A stretch of 64,000 nucleotides of DNA from Strigops habroptila. Its lineage: Eukaryota > Chordata > Aves > Psittaciformes > Psittacidae. Under the pieces are notes generated by a model. The model was not told where the DNA came from and did not search any database. It saw only the letters and a program-made list of their open reading frames with translations. Of the stretch, positions 50,294 through 62,900 are shown in pieces (positions within the stretch are counted from its first letter, which is position 1; every line of letters begins with the position of its first letter). Position numbers and translations under genes: made by a program. The stretch covers positions 47,398,576 through 47,462,575 of the forward strand of contig NC_044282.2 in the NCBI RefSeq assembly GCF_004027225.2. Direction: 5' to 3'.

Positions 50294-50618
50294 TCATAGA
50301 ATGGTCATAGAATCATAGAATGGTTTGGCTTGGAAAGGACCTTAAGATCATCTAGCTCCAACCCCCCTGCCATGGGCAGGGATGCCTCACACTCGACCAT
50401 GTGGCCCAAGGCTCTGTCCAACCTGGCCTTGAACACCGCCAGGGATGGAGCATTCACAACTTCCTTGTGCAACCCATTCCAGTGCTTCACCACCCTCACT
50501 GTAAAGAACTTCTTCCTTATATCTAACCTGAACTTCCCCTGTTTAAGTTTAAACCCATTACCCCTTGTCCTATCACTACAGTCCCTGATGAAGCTTTGCT
50601 CTCTGGCATCCTTCTGTC
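50294..50618 (-). mobile_element. CR1 LINE 3' fragment (copy 4)
   Basis: Minus-strand CR1 3' end. It begins TCATAGAATGGTCATAGAAT, with extra tail units, then GGTTTGGCTTGGAAAGGACC and the full 3' UTR up to GTCCCTGATGAAG and a fading 5' end near 50618. By eye it is very similar to the opposite-strand copy at 59612-59940 over about 310 bp, so both are comparatively young and of one subfamily. Confidence 0.95.
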
Positions 50619-51759
50619 AGCAGTCTTTATGAGCTTACTTTCTCCCAGAGCTGTTGGTTCTGATCATTCTACTGTCCCTCCAGAAGCACATTTCCACTGT
50701 GGATTGTAGCATGTCCTGATGTGGGAGTGGGACTTCCCAACTCGAGAGCCACAAGCTGGTCAATTTAATCTCTTTCCACCTTTACATAAAAGAGGCAGTC
50801 TTGCCACTTCACTCTCTGTCTTAAACACTTATATAGCATATATGCACTTTCCTTTTTTCACAAACTGGTATAAAAACTCCCAGATCATACTGCTTATGAT
50901 GAATCTGTATCTAGTGTGGTCTGTTGTTTAGGTTACAGGACATTGCTGATCTAAAGGCTGAATTCATGTAACTTTTGACTTCCATCTTGTTTGTGATACT
51001 GACACCTGCACCCTTCACTTCCGAAGTATAAAGTAAATACATGTACTAATCAAGTCATCTCTTAACTTTGTTTTCATTGAGATTGTATAGTTTCTTTTCT
51101 AGCCACTCCAGTATTACTATGGCTTCCTCTTTCTAGGAATATCTGCTCCCTGCAGATACTCAGTGTTCCTTTAGTAATGCATCCTCAGGTTTATTTAGTT
51201 TTAACATCTTTTACTACATCATTGGGCTGATAATTGCAATAACCTTACTGGCTGTTTCCTACATCTTATGTTTCAGAACTGATCTTGCTGCTCATTGCAG
51301 CTCTGAGATTACGAGTAGTTTGCCGTATCTAGTTTTGACATCTGAGTTTTGAGAAATTCAAGAGATGAGGTTATTGTCCTGGAGCAGGAAGTCAGATTGT
51401 GTAATAACTTCATCCTGAAAATGCAGCCTGCATTCTTTTCTCCTTGGTGTTCTGAATATAATGATCTATAGACAATTATCTTCAAAACCTTTGTGGGATT
51501 ATGACTGTTAAGAATCAGGCGGGTAAGATGCCCTAATGCCATGCTGTGCTTCGAGTCTGGTGAATATGAGCTACAAAAATGTTCAAAAATCTTGATAACT
51601 GACAGGACTAGTCAACATGTCTCCTTTATTTTTATTTTGAACAGATTTTTAGTGCATTTAGTTGTGTCCTGTGCTAATACCCTGCAGCTCTAATTTGAGT
51701 TGAGAAGTAGTTATTTCGTAGTAGCTTGAAGGATTTAAAGTCATACAAAGTATCATTCT

Positions 51760-51820
51760 AAGTATCCATTAAGTACAGGTGAACTTGGTAAGTATCCATT
51801 AAGTACAAGTTTAACTTGGT
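51760..51820. repeat. Tandem duplication of about 30 bp
   Basis: Two adjacent copies begin AAGTATCCATTAAGTACA (51760-51789 and 51790-51820), each ending AACTTGGT. They differ by a few bases and one indel. Recent local duplication in intron 8. Confidence 0.92.
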
Positions 51821-52189
51821 AAGGCTCAGCTTGTATAAAAACGTTCTCAGTGGCTTAAAGTTGATTTTTTTTTTTTTAAGTGCCAATTTCCCAGATGCTG
51901 AAAATATACTGAATTTGTACAAGTTTGAGTTGTTATAGGTTGAAAAAAATAAATGCAATAATTATTACAAGGTGAGTCACGTCTACTGTCTATCTTTCCA
52001 TGTAGTGACATGTGTATGTGTACATGCACAAGGGGTTTTTTATGCCTCGTCATCCATATGTGACTAGTCTCAGGCTTTCCAGCTGATGAACTTCTGTGCT
52101 GTGTAATACAAGAACTGAGTCCATATCACTGACAATTTTTCCCTGTCCTGTGTACAGTTTGGCAATTAGAGGTGATTGCAGCACCAGTC

Positions 52190-52553
52190 ATACAAGGAGA
52201 GGCGGGGAGAGCTGGGTTTTTTATCACTGAGAAGATTGGAGGGGATTTCAGTAATGAGTATAAATACCTGGACAGAAAGGAGTGGGGATGGAGTCAGGCT
52301 CTCTTCTCAGTGGTGCGCAATGGAAGGACAGGAGTCAATGGGCAATTCCATTTAAACATAATGTTTTTTTACTGTAAGGGTGATTGAATGCTGAAACAGG
52401 CAGCCCTGAACCACTGTGCATCTCCATATTGTTGGAGATGCACAAAACCTGACTGGACACAATCCTGAGCAACTTGCTGTAGTTGACCCTGCTTTGAGCA
52501 GAGGCGTTGGACGCTCCAGAGGTCCCTTCCAACCTCAAGTATGCTATGAGTCA
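52190..52553 (+). mobile_element. Older CR1 LINE fragment (copy 5)
   Basis: Diverged plus-strand CR1 3' region. It retains GAGTATAAATACCTGGACAG, CAGGCTCTCTTCTCAGTGGT, CAATGGGCAATTCCATTTAA, TTTTTTTACTGTAAGGGTGA, GACTGGACACAATCCTGAGC, TGACCCTGCTTTGAGCAGAG and AGAGGTCCCTTCCAACCTCA. The wording of the 3' end differs from the copies at 50.3 and 59.6 kb, indicating another, older CR1 subfamily. The segment near 52421-52446 forms a perfect 9-bp stem (GCATCTCCA/TGGAGATGC). Confidence 0.85.
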
Positions 52554-55500
52554 AATGGTATAGTATGCCTTGTATTCTATTTCACATTTTCAGTGTAGGT
52601 GGCAGATAAGCCTTTCATATTTTAGTAATTGAACAGCTAATAAGAAGGGCATAATTCTTCACTCTGCCAAACTGAATTCAAAATACTTGCCACAAGTATT
52701 ATGGTATCTGGACACCTCTGTCCAGTAGCCTGGGAGCTCTGGGTGTGACTGCCTCATAAATAAAAAGGAGCCTCCACCTCTCATCTTTATCATGATGCAT
52801 AACTGTTAGACACGTTTTAGGTCCTAGCTGGAGGTAAGTACTACCTCACAAGTAACTTATGAAAGATAAAAGTACTTTACAAAGATCTTTGTGTAAAGCG
52901 AATAGTTTATCTTCCATATGTGTTTTATCATTCCATTGCTCCAAGTGTCTTTTCTAAGCCTTCACTTGATTAGTCATCCTATTTATCCCTTCCTCTATTA
53001 AAATCGTGTTAGAAGTTAGCCTTTGGTAAATGAGTTTTACCTAAATGCACCATCAGAGGGTTCACAGGGCAAACAGCAGCAGTAGCAGGATGCTCCTGCT
53101 TAGTTCTTAGTTCAGAAGTTGAAAGTTCCCAATACAAAAGAAGAAAAGCAAGTTTTCATCTTACTCTGCAAAATTTCCTTTTCCTAAAACAAGTATTCTT
53201 ATTCCATTTCATTAAAACCTTTTTTTACACCTCAAGAAAAAATAAGATACTTAAGTTTTGGGTTTTGTTCTGTGCAGCGTACCAAGGTTTGTTTGGTTTT
53301 GTGGGGTTTTTTTGCTATTTGCAATTTGTTTAACTACAGTAAATCTCTGCTGACCTTGAGGTTTGTGCCAGTAGCCAGTGGTCTTTGATGAGCGCGGTCA
53401 TCTTTTCTCTTTGAGTGGAGGCCGTCTTTGTTTCCTTTTTATTGCACGGGATACCTATTTCTTTAAAAGCCTGCTGGTGCGGGAGTTAAAATGAATTTGT
53501 AAATTAGTAGTGGTATATATAAAGTTTCATGGCTAATTTGCTTTCAGCTTGTTTTATTTTTATTGATAGTATCTGTCATCTAGTGGAGCTACACACAAAT
53601 TCTGTCTTCCATTTCTGCTTGAAGTAGGGATACATCCTTAAGATACACATCCTCTAGTTCGCTTTTGGGGATTTATCTTTATCGTCATACAAAATTAATT
53701 CAAGCATCCCTTTTCTCTTGAGCTAGCAACAGCTTGTCCTTGCCATAGATCTGTTTTTCCTTACATTTTTGTCTCAGGACTGTATACCCACTTATCTTTT
53801 ATGTAATTATTTTGGTTTTTATTCTTACATTCTTAACATGCACATGCAAACTTAAATTTATGTGTATATATAGGTAAGCAGGTCACTCCCATGGCTGTTG
53901 GGCAACATGATTTACTAAAGTATCGAAGATAACAAACACGTCACTTTGGAGTATGTGCTGTGTGCAACAGGATAGGTGTAGTCTCATAAATATTTTTCAG
54001 ATCCTGTTGTTCTCAAGAGCTTTGGGAATGGTCATCTATTTTGGTGCACAAGTATCTGGGCTTGGCGAGGAGCCCCGTGTGTGACCTCCATGGAGTTCCT
54101 TTCTCTCGATCTCTCCTCCAGCTTTAAAAATAACTCCTTCATAAAGTTACTAAAAATCTCTATTTTTTTTTTTTTTGCTCAGGAATGAGGGGCTAGGAGA
54201 AAGTTGAGCTTGGTAGGTGTGAGATCAATTCTGTTCAAAGTTGTCCGCCAATCTGCCCTCGAAGACAAAAGAAACGGTTATTTACCAAATTATCACTGCC
54301 ATGTTGTCTGCCCTGGAGTGTGGTCATGGAAAGGCTTCTCCATATAGTCCTTTGTTTCTTCTTGGATTTTTTTCAGTCTTAGACAGAAGTAACTGCACAA
54401 TTCTGTCTGTAACCTTTTGTCTTCTACAAGGCCACTGGATGCTTCAGTGTTGACGTTGTTGTTGATATACCTTGCTCTCTAGGAACCTGTATCTTAAAAA
54501 TGCTTCCTTTTTTGTTTTACAGTTTAATTCCATTCATCTCTGTCTTCCTCTGTGGTTCTTTCATTGTAGTTTTGTTTTTTGTTTGGTATTTTTAATAATC
54601 CATTGAGTATTGATTCCTATAACAAGAAATGTACTTATGTAGGCACCTTTAACCTTACAATGTGAGAAAATTAATACCCAGGTTACTTTTTGGTTGGCTA
54701 AGTATACATCATAATTTTTTTTTTATTCCTCTTTACATATCCTGCCTCCAACTTAGCCATATTAACAGAAGCTCTGTTTAGTTTGAATGCTGCGCTATAT
54801 AATTCACGTATTTCCATCCCTAGATGTCTTGATTCTTAAATAACTCCTAGTGTTACTCTAAAGATTTTTCTGTGATACAGAAATGCTTTCTGAACTTCCA
54901 GCTGAGAGGGATGTTAGCATCCTCCTTGCCTTTGCATGTGCAAATTCTTGAATGCATTCTGGTAAAGCAAGCAATATGTGGTGCTTGTCAGAAATCAGTG
55001 TTGTGGAGAAGAATCATGAAACTAAAAAGCATGTGTCAGGATTTTCTCCCACCTATTCTCCTTTCACCTAACTGAAAGGCTTCTTATTTCTTTCTTCTCC
55101 CTGATATATAATTTTTTTTTTTCAGGCTTAATAGCCTATTATTCTAGCTTAAAATTATGTCTATTTTTGTCTGTGTCGGATTAAGGCAGTAGCTCTGGGC
55201 AGCTCTGCATTGTGTTCAGTTTAATAAGAATTTTAATTCATGGTCCAGTATGAACTGATGTTGGCTTTGATGGGAAGAATTTGGAAAGAAATATTTGCTG
55301 CCCTAAGAAAAGGTCTACTTCATCCAAAGCCACCTTTTTCTTTAAACTAAGCTGGGATAGGTGTTGAAGTCAGTATAATGTATTTCTGAAGTAGACTGGA
55401 AAACTTCAGCTCTTTTGAGAATGTGCCACTTCAGTGCAGAGTGTTTTATTCTATTTGATGTTTTGGATTTATTGTATTTGAGCTGGAGGAGTTATATACT

Positions 55501-55711
55501 TCGCACTCATGCATTCAGACACACCCCCTCCCTAGCCTGGATTATTAAATTTCTTTCCTCTTTTATTTGGGAATGAAAGGCTTGCTTTAAACATTGAGAG
55601 ACGATCATCTCTACACTGTCTGGAAACTTTCCAATTCTTTGCTTTCTTCTTTTACAGTATTCCATAGCTTGTATTTTCTTTTGTTCTTCTCTTCCGTTTC
55701 TTTCTTTACAA

Positions 55712-55728
55712 TTTTTTTTTTTTTTTTT
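55712..55728. repeat. 17-bp poly(T) run
   Basis: Uninterrupted T run in a T-rich part of intron 8. No associated element is identified. Confidence 0.9.
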
Positions 55729-58700
55729 AATTTTGCTTAGTTTGACTCTTGGCAGCACTTTCATATCCGTATTTCCCTGCCACTAATCCTTCTGCCACCC
55801 ATCTTTCGATGTCAGCTTCAATCAAATCTCACTTCTGCTGAGGATTTGAGAGATCTGATTTCTGAGGTGAATTTGCCAAGATACTCCTCTGCTATGAAGG
55901 ATGCTTCTGTTTCGCTCCTTTGTTCTGCATGCTTTGCTTTCCAGCAGAGCAGCTCTTGAGTTTTGAGTACATTTATGAGTTACAGTCTTCTCTCTCTGCT
56001 GAGACTTTGTGTTAAGTTGATTTGGGTCCCCTTTAGCTATCCCGTAAAGAAGGAAAAAGGTTTTTCAGAGCAGCTCCTTGTGGGAGCTGGAGCTTCAGTC
56101 AGCTCTCTCCTCTCCTGACCTTTGCTTGACTGACAGGATATTTTTAGCTTCCCTTTTTTCCCATTACCATTGTATTATTTTGTTCAGGATCCATGCCAAG
56201 CTAATAATTCTAGAGTTACTGAATCTCCCCTTTTACATTTTTTAAAATACTGCATATTAATGTGGATTGTCCTTTGATGTTTAGAGTTTCTTAAGATTAT
56301 TTGAAAACCAACATTTGTGTTTCTGAGAGCTCCTCAGTTACTTCCTTGAAGCTTCTTGTGTGTAAATTATCTGGGCCTCTCCTTTGTAAAACACTCAGTT
56401 TTATCAGATACTGCTTTGCTTCTTTTCAGACATAATTTTTCTTCTCCTTGCATATAATTGTAACGAGATGGGTTCATATTATTTTTCTAGTTACAGAGCA
56501 ATTTTCCCTTGTCTTCACATTTGTTTCATGACTTACCTGTTTACCTGTGACATTGAAATTCAAGGGTTTGGGTGGGTTTTTTTAGTTTCCCTGCTGCTTA
56601 GTCTTCTTTCATTTCAGAATATCCGTAGTGCTGTTTTTCGGCTGGTTTTTATGCAGGAGAATGTCCCAGAGCACTATACAATCAAATCCCCCCTCTGCTT
56701 CAGAAGAGGGTTCTTCTATTTGTGATTTTCCCTTTAGTCCATTATCCCACAATAAAAAGTGTAGTGACCTACCAGGATTGTATTTGGAGAGGTCTAAAGT
56801 GTGTGCTTTCATATCTAGGAGCTACACATTTTTGTATCCTACTCGAGAACAAGGTTTAAACTCAGAACTTGTGTCCTTGTGCAGTGTTACTGAGTGTGGG
56901 ACTTGTCTTCCAGGTTCAAAATGTTGATGTAGTGTTAATCATTTATGTTACAATCTGGCTGAATGTTGCTGAGTTTTACTATGGTAGGAAGGTTAAATAT
57001 ATCAAACCTCAGATTTAGGTGTCTGATTCTCTTCGTTACAGGCAATATTACAATTGGAATATGGTTATTAATACTTGAGCTGTACAAATATTTTGTGCCT
57101 TGTGACCATCTAACAACTCAGTTGCTCTGTAAAAACTGGTTTGAATTAATTGGGGATGTGCCACAAAAATGTACTTGAATCAATTCAGCATTGTTCAAGC
57201 ATAGTAAAAGCCATTTTGTTTTGTAAATTTAGCTGACAAGTTTAAGTAGTTTAAGACACCTCCTGATTTTGATTTCCCTGTGAATGTTGGGGGCAGAAGA
57301 ACTGTCAGGTAGCCTGGAGGAAAACATCAAACCAGAGGGTTTCTCATGGATTAAGAAAAGGCTGTTGCTCAGTATTCTTACGATTACCTGCTGTATACAA
57401 CCACAATTAGGATTTGGTTGTAGTCTTCAGCTTTTGAGGCTAATGGCTCTATTTTAGAAGTAATTTGACTCTCAATCCTCATTAATTTCTAATAATTTCT
57501 GCCAGTTTGTTATAAAGTGTGAGGGGGTTCATGTAATTTGTGCTGCTAGGATTGGTTGAGTAGTTTGGCTATGTTCTGACCAGAAGTAGCATTAGTATTA
57601 CAGGTTTCTTGAAAACTAATTCTTTGAATTTACAGTACTGAATAACACATGGAAACTGTCTATCACTTTTCTGTCTAGGTGTATTGCTTGGCTTATTCAT
57701 GTTGGAAACACCTGTTTGCATTTTCTTGTTAGATACTTTTAAGCTGCTTCTGTTTTGTTTCCTGCAGTCAGGACATATCACAAATTCATGAAGATATTTT
57801 ACTGTGTTTGAAGTGCCTAAACTTAGACAGATAGGAAGCTTTGAAAAGCAGCTTCCAGGGCTTCCTTGGGAGGCTTTGAAGAGCAGCTATCTCTCTCACT
57901 GAGAACATTTTCATTAACTTACATGTAGATAGTAAGAAGGATAGATGGAGATTAGCGGAGGAACTGTTATTAGAGTATTGATGCTTCTCTCTTCTTGCCT
58001 ACGCTCAGTTCTTTTCCTGTAGGGCTGGGCAAGCTTGTAGAGTTTGCATGTTGCTTTCACTCACTGCGGTAATTCTTCTCACCTTGCACCAGGGACAAAG
58101 CCTGAGTACTTTTTCATCATTCTTTCGAATACAGAAAACATGAGTAGCTTCTCACACAGTAAGATAGATGAGCAGTGAACTTTGCTGCAGCACAGGAAAG
58201 AGTAAGGTCTGTACTCAAACCAGGGAAGAGCTTTGGAATGGCTATAGCAGTGGCTAGAGCACACTGCTCATGCCTGCCTTTCTCCAGATGGTAGAGCCAG
58301 GGGCTAGATATTCTGGGTAAACTCTTAAGCTTACATAGCATAAGCTTGTATGCAGCTCTAATATTGATCACTGAAAATCCTTAGAAATCTCATGATGACT
58401 GTTCTTAACGTCACTAAAAATACAGGTATTTGTCCAACTCTTCAGGCTAATTCCTCCCTTAGATTTGCTGATATCATTCCTTGACTTGTACCGTAAATCA
58501 GATGCAATGTGGCTGAGTGCTTTCATACAGCAAATGATATTTCATTCTTTGTGATTGTTTTATATCAACGATTCTGTTTATGGTACTATAATTTCACCAA
58601 CTGAAAAGCACAAGGATTAGCATTTGCTTCATTACAGAGTTTGGGTATGTGAATAGAAGTTTATGAACTTGACAGTATTTCTCAAGTGCTGGTGTTTCTT

Positions 58701-59611
58701 TAGTTGAGGGTGTGGATTTAGTCTCCTAATTATAGTACTCTTCTAGGAGGGGCAGATGAAGTGAATCACTGTTCTAGAGCTTTATGCTTTTTGTCCCACT
58801 GTCTAAGGAGGAGTGAAATTCCTCTGTACACCTTTGTATTCCGAATATTGTATGAGGGAGGTCACTGTACTGACATTCTTACGGTGGAAATGATTTATAC
58901 CATTTGGTGACTGCTTTGGTATTGCTAGTTTGATAGATGACAACAATGCATTCTCTAAACTGACACTATTGTTTTGAATGCTGCTATGCTAAATCATTTT
59001 CTAGGCTGAAGATGGTTTTTAAAATAAAATGGTCTGCTGACCATTTTTGATGAGTAAACCTTATAAGAAGGTTAAATGTATATCATTGATGCAAGTAAAG
59101 ACTACCTACGCTTGCAGAAGTGACTTTTAAAGATGAATGATAATTTAAATAAAAAATCCCAGTGTAAACAAAAGTATACCACAAGTTGCTCAGTCATCTT
59201 CATTCTATTTAGTCTTGTTTTTTTTCACTTTTATTCTCTTCTTTCCTGATAAAATTCTTAATCTTATGATATGAGCAGTGTGGAACAAATCTTGAAAAAA
59301 TGCTTTAGTGTGGAGGAAGAACAAAAAAAAGGGCACACTTTCCCCATTCTCCATCTACTGAAATGTATAATCTCTGAGCTTCACAGTTATGAGAATACAA
59401 ATGGAGCAAATACAGCTTGAAATTTATGACATTGAAGTTTATGACATTTTCTTCCTGTCCAACAGTTGACTTAAAAAAACCCCTGAAGTCTATCTGGAGA
59501 AAATAATAGTAATTAAAGAAAAATTCAGTGGAAAGAAGACAACCTTAAAAGACAGATACAGTGCAAGTTTGGGTTGGTTTTTTTTTTTCTGGCATTGTTA
59601 CAGTGGGTAAC

Positions 59612-59940
59612 ATGTATCTGAAGGGGGCCTATAGGGCTGCTGGGGAGGGACTCTTCCTTAGGGACTGTAGTGGTAGGACAAGGGGTAATGGGTTCAAACT
59701 TAAACAGGGGAAGTTCAGGTTAGATATAAGGAAGAAGTTCTTTATAGTGAGGGTGGTGAAGCACTGGAATGAGTTGCCCAGGGAGGCTGTGGATGCTCCA
59801 TCCCTGGCGGTGTTCAAGGCCAGGTTGGACAGAGCCTTGGACCACATGGTCTAGGGTGAGGTGTCCCTGCCCGTGGCAGGGGGGTTGGAACTAAATGATC
59901 TTAAGGTCCTTTCCAACCCTTACTATTCTATGATTCTATG
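59612..59940 (+). mobile_element. CR1 LINE 3' fragment (copy 6)
   Basis: Plus-strand CR1 3' end. It starts with ATCTGAAGGGGGCCTATAGG, the end of the reverse-transcriptase frame ([22 protein letters not shown]). It continues through AGGTTAGATATAAGGAAGAA, GTGGTGAAGCACTGGAATGA and CAGGGGGGTTGGAACTAAAT to the tail CTATTCTATGATTCTATG. The open frame at 59561-59854 is a shadow of the repeat. Only about 330 bp remain. Confidence 0.95.
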
Positions 59941-62900
59941 TTCATTTTTTGTTTTCTTTATTTAAAGATTATAATTCATTGACCCATGAGCTGCTATTAA
60001 AACAGAGATACACTTTTTTTCCCCACTCATGTCTGTTTTGTGCCCAAGCACACCCATGAAGTACATGTCTATCAACAGATTTGTCCATGCTATTACATTT
60101 GTGAAATTGGAAGTGAATTTATTTTTTAAAGAATACCATTTGTATCGTTCTCTGAAAGCTGGTGTTATCAATGCTATTATGTTCATGTACCAGCCCTCAT
60201 TTAAATATCTGTGTGATCTTAATTATACAGGTTTCTGTAATCCCTTCATGATGCTGTTTTCAAATATGCAGTTGTTGTAGCCCAGCTACACTGGAATTAT
60301 TTTCTAAAACTCCTGACTTCTAATAAAGGAATGGAGATCAAATCTGCTTTATGTTAATGTATAAATCTATCATGCATCCATATCTTAAACACTATGTGGA
60401 ATTCTGGTTGAGTTTTTTGCTTTTTTTACTTTCCCTCTTCTCAAAGTTGCAGAAGAACTAGGAGGCTCAGTGTCATAAGAAGGATCATCAGATGTAGGGA
60501 CAATTAATATTAACTACTTACCTTTCAACCTGTGAAGAAGAGGTGACTAAGAGGAGGATGTGGCGATAGTTTGTAGAATGTGTTTAGGCGGCAACTGTTC
60601 AATGTCTCTTCCAATAGAAGGACTGGGAGGTGTCAGAAAAGGTCAGAACTGGTCTGCAGGTTCAGAATCAAGCAGCAGGAAATGTGGTTTCATATGTTTT
60701 GTGGGTGACTGGTGAAACTTCTTGCGTTAGGATGTTCTGGACATTAAAAGGGCCAGATAATGACAGGATAAATGCTATAAAGGAAAAGGGGATCTGGAAC
60801 TGAAAAATGCAGAGATCTCACTGCTGAGTGAGCCATAAATGGAGTGAAGCTGGACAGATGTCTGGTAGCGTCATTGTGGCTTAGTTGGTTCATGATAAAT
60901 TCCTCCCTACGCATCTCTCCTGCTCGCTGCTGGATGCAAGGCTAAAGAGATCTTTGGGAGTGATGTGGTATAGCCACTTTTTTGTTTGGTTTTTTTTTTC
61001 TCTGGGATTTCAGTTAGGGTTTCAGTTCGTGGGTTTTGTGTTCTGGGAAGACTTTTTTTTAAGGTCGTAAAACTTCATGTTTCATTAACTAGTTATCTCA
61101 CAACAGCTCTTTTTTTTAAAGTCATAGTTCAAGCTTTTAAGTTAGGTGAACTAAATACCGTCCTTTAAAGTTTTAGATTTAGAGATCTAGGGATGTTTCT
61201 CATTGAACTTGAAAAATGTTGAAGAATGATTAAATGGTAAAAGTATACAAAATTGATGATTAAAAAGGGTATCTTTAGCCTATGGCAAAGAATCCTAAGC
61301 AATGAAAACTACACAGTTTTCTTAAGCAAAACCTGTGCTTTTGAAAAGAGATTTTTCACAGTTGCAATTTTTATAGTGACTCTTTAGTTTGTTTTGATGG
61401 AGGAACTAAACTAATTGCATGTTTAAAAACTCACAATGCAGAATTTCTCACTGTTGGGTAGTAGTGATGATCCCAACACCAGGACGAAGAAAGAGTGCTT
61501 GCGAGAAGTCTGGCCTAGAAATGTGGCAAGAGGAGAAATGTGAACAGCCATGTAAGAGTAGATAATTTCTAGGTCATAGGGGAGCCATCCTGGAATGGCA
61601 GAGATGGCAGCTTAAGGGGCTTTGCACTTTACCCGTAATATTTCTAAACAGCCTTCAGTTCTGTGCGATTCTCTTTTGGCCCTAAAAGCAAGCACAGGGC
61701 TTGGATTTGTGACTAGATTAAGCTAATGCTATCTTCTTTTCATGTCTTTGAATAGCGATTAAGGTTTTAAAGTTAAGCGTATGGAATTTACAAATTACTG
61801 GAATGAATTTGCTTTTAGCTGAGACTGGTGTATAAGGTGATAGGATGTAATCATTAATTATTTCATCTCATGTTGCTTCTAAACCAAGATAGCGTTTAGG
61901 TTAGCATGCGGAAAAGTAGTGAGCTGCTCCATGTATCTTTTCCTTCTCTTTATTTGATATGGGAGTTTAAGCCTGCATTAGTGCACCCCACATGAAGCCA
62001 GCACAGTTGCAAGATATTTGGGTCTTTCTCTTCTTTTGGTGCTGGTCATTCCCTGTCGTCATGCAACCGAGAGTACCTGGTGGCTGCTCCTCCAGGGCTG
62101 GGCTCCCGGGGGTGGTGGTGTGCTGCTCTATCACTAGGTGGAAAACTGGGACAAAGAGACTTGCCTGAGGCAAGGGGTGGGTTTGTGGAACCATCATGAG
62201 GAAACCTGAAGATTTCCTAAATCCTGTCAAGTTGTCCCTGTGGTTTTTTTTTTCACACTGGCTTTTCAAAAGAGTTTCATATCACTTTATAATCTTCTTC
62301 TGGCTAATTCCAATGTCTTCAAGTCATCATGCAGCTTATAGGAAACTGCTGCCATTTGGATTGTCTCACACTCTAGGTTTGGTGGATTGCATATTTATAT
62401 TTTAGTTTGGGTTTGATCAAAACAAAGTAATTCCTGACTAAATCTATTCATAAACTCATGAATGCAGGTCAGCATGTTTGCTCTGTTTTCTCCCAGAGTG
62501 TTCAGACTGGAACAATGCCTTTCTGCTTCCCTGGAAAGTGTATCCACCAGCCTGGCTTTTAGGCACGTTCTTCTGTTTGCTGAGATCCTTTTCTCAAAAC
62601 ATTCAAGGTCTGATGTGTAGGAGCCTCTTTTCCTGATGAAAATTTGAATGAGCTTAATTGTCATGTGATTTATTTGGGTTTTAGTGGTAACTATTTAAAG
62701 AATTCAAATTAAGACAGAAGCTGGTCATTCTTGTTTCATTTAAAAAAAAAAAATCTCCTAAAAGGTATAAAATTCTAGCCATACAAATTCTGCGAATCAG
62801 CTATGCTGCTTTTACTTTCCAAAACAAGCAGTGATCCTTGCTCTGGGTGCTGGTGTTTTAAGGTACCTTGTAATCTTAGTTTTGTGGCGTGGCTGCCTTT

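Noticed and set aside
59561..59854. 97-codon open frame resembling a conserved protein found elsewhere in the window
   Set aside because: The resemblance to frames at 38.7 and 50.3 kb exists because all are CR1 copies; not a gene family.
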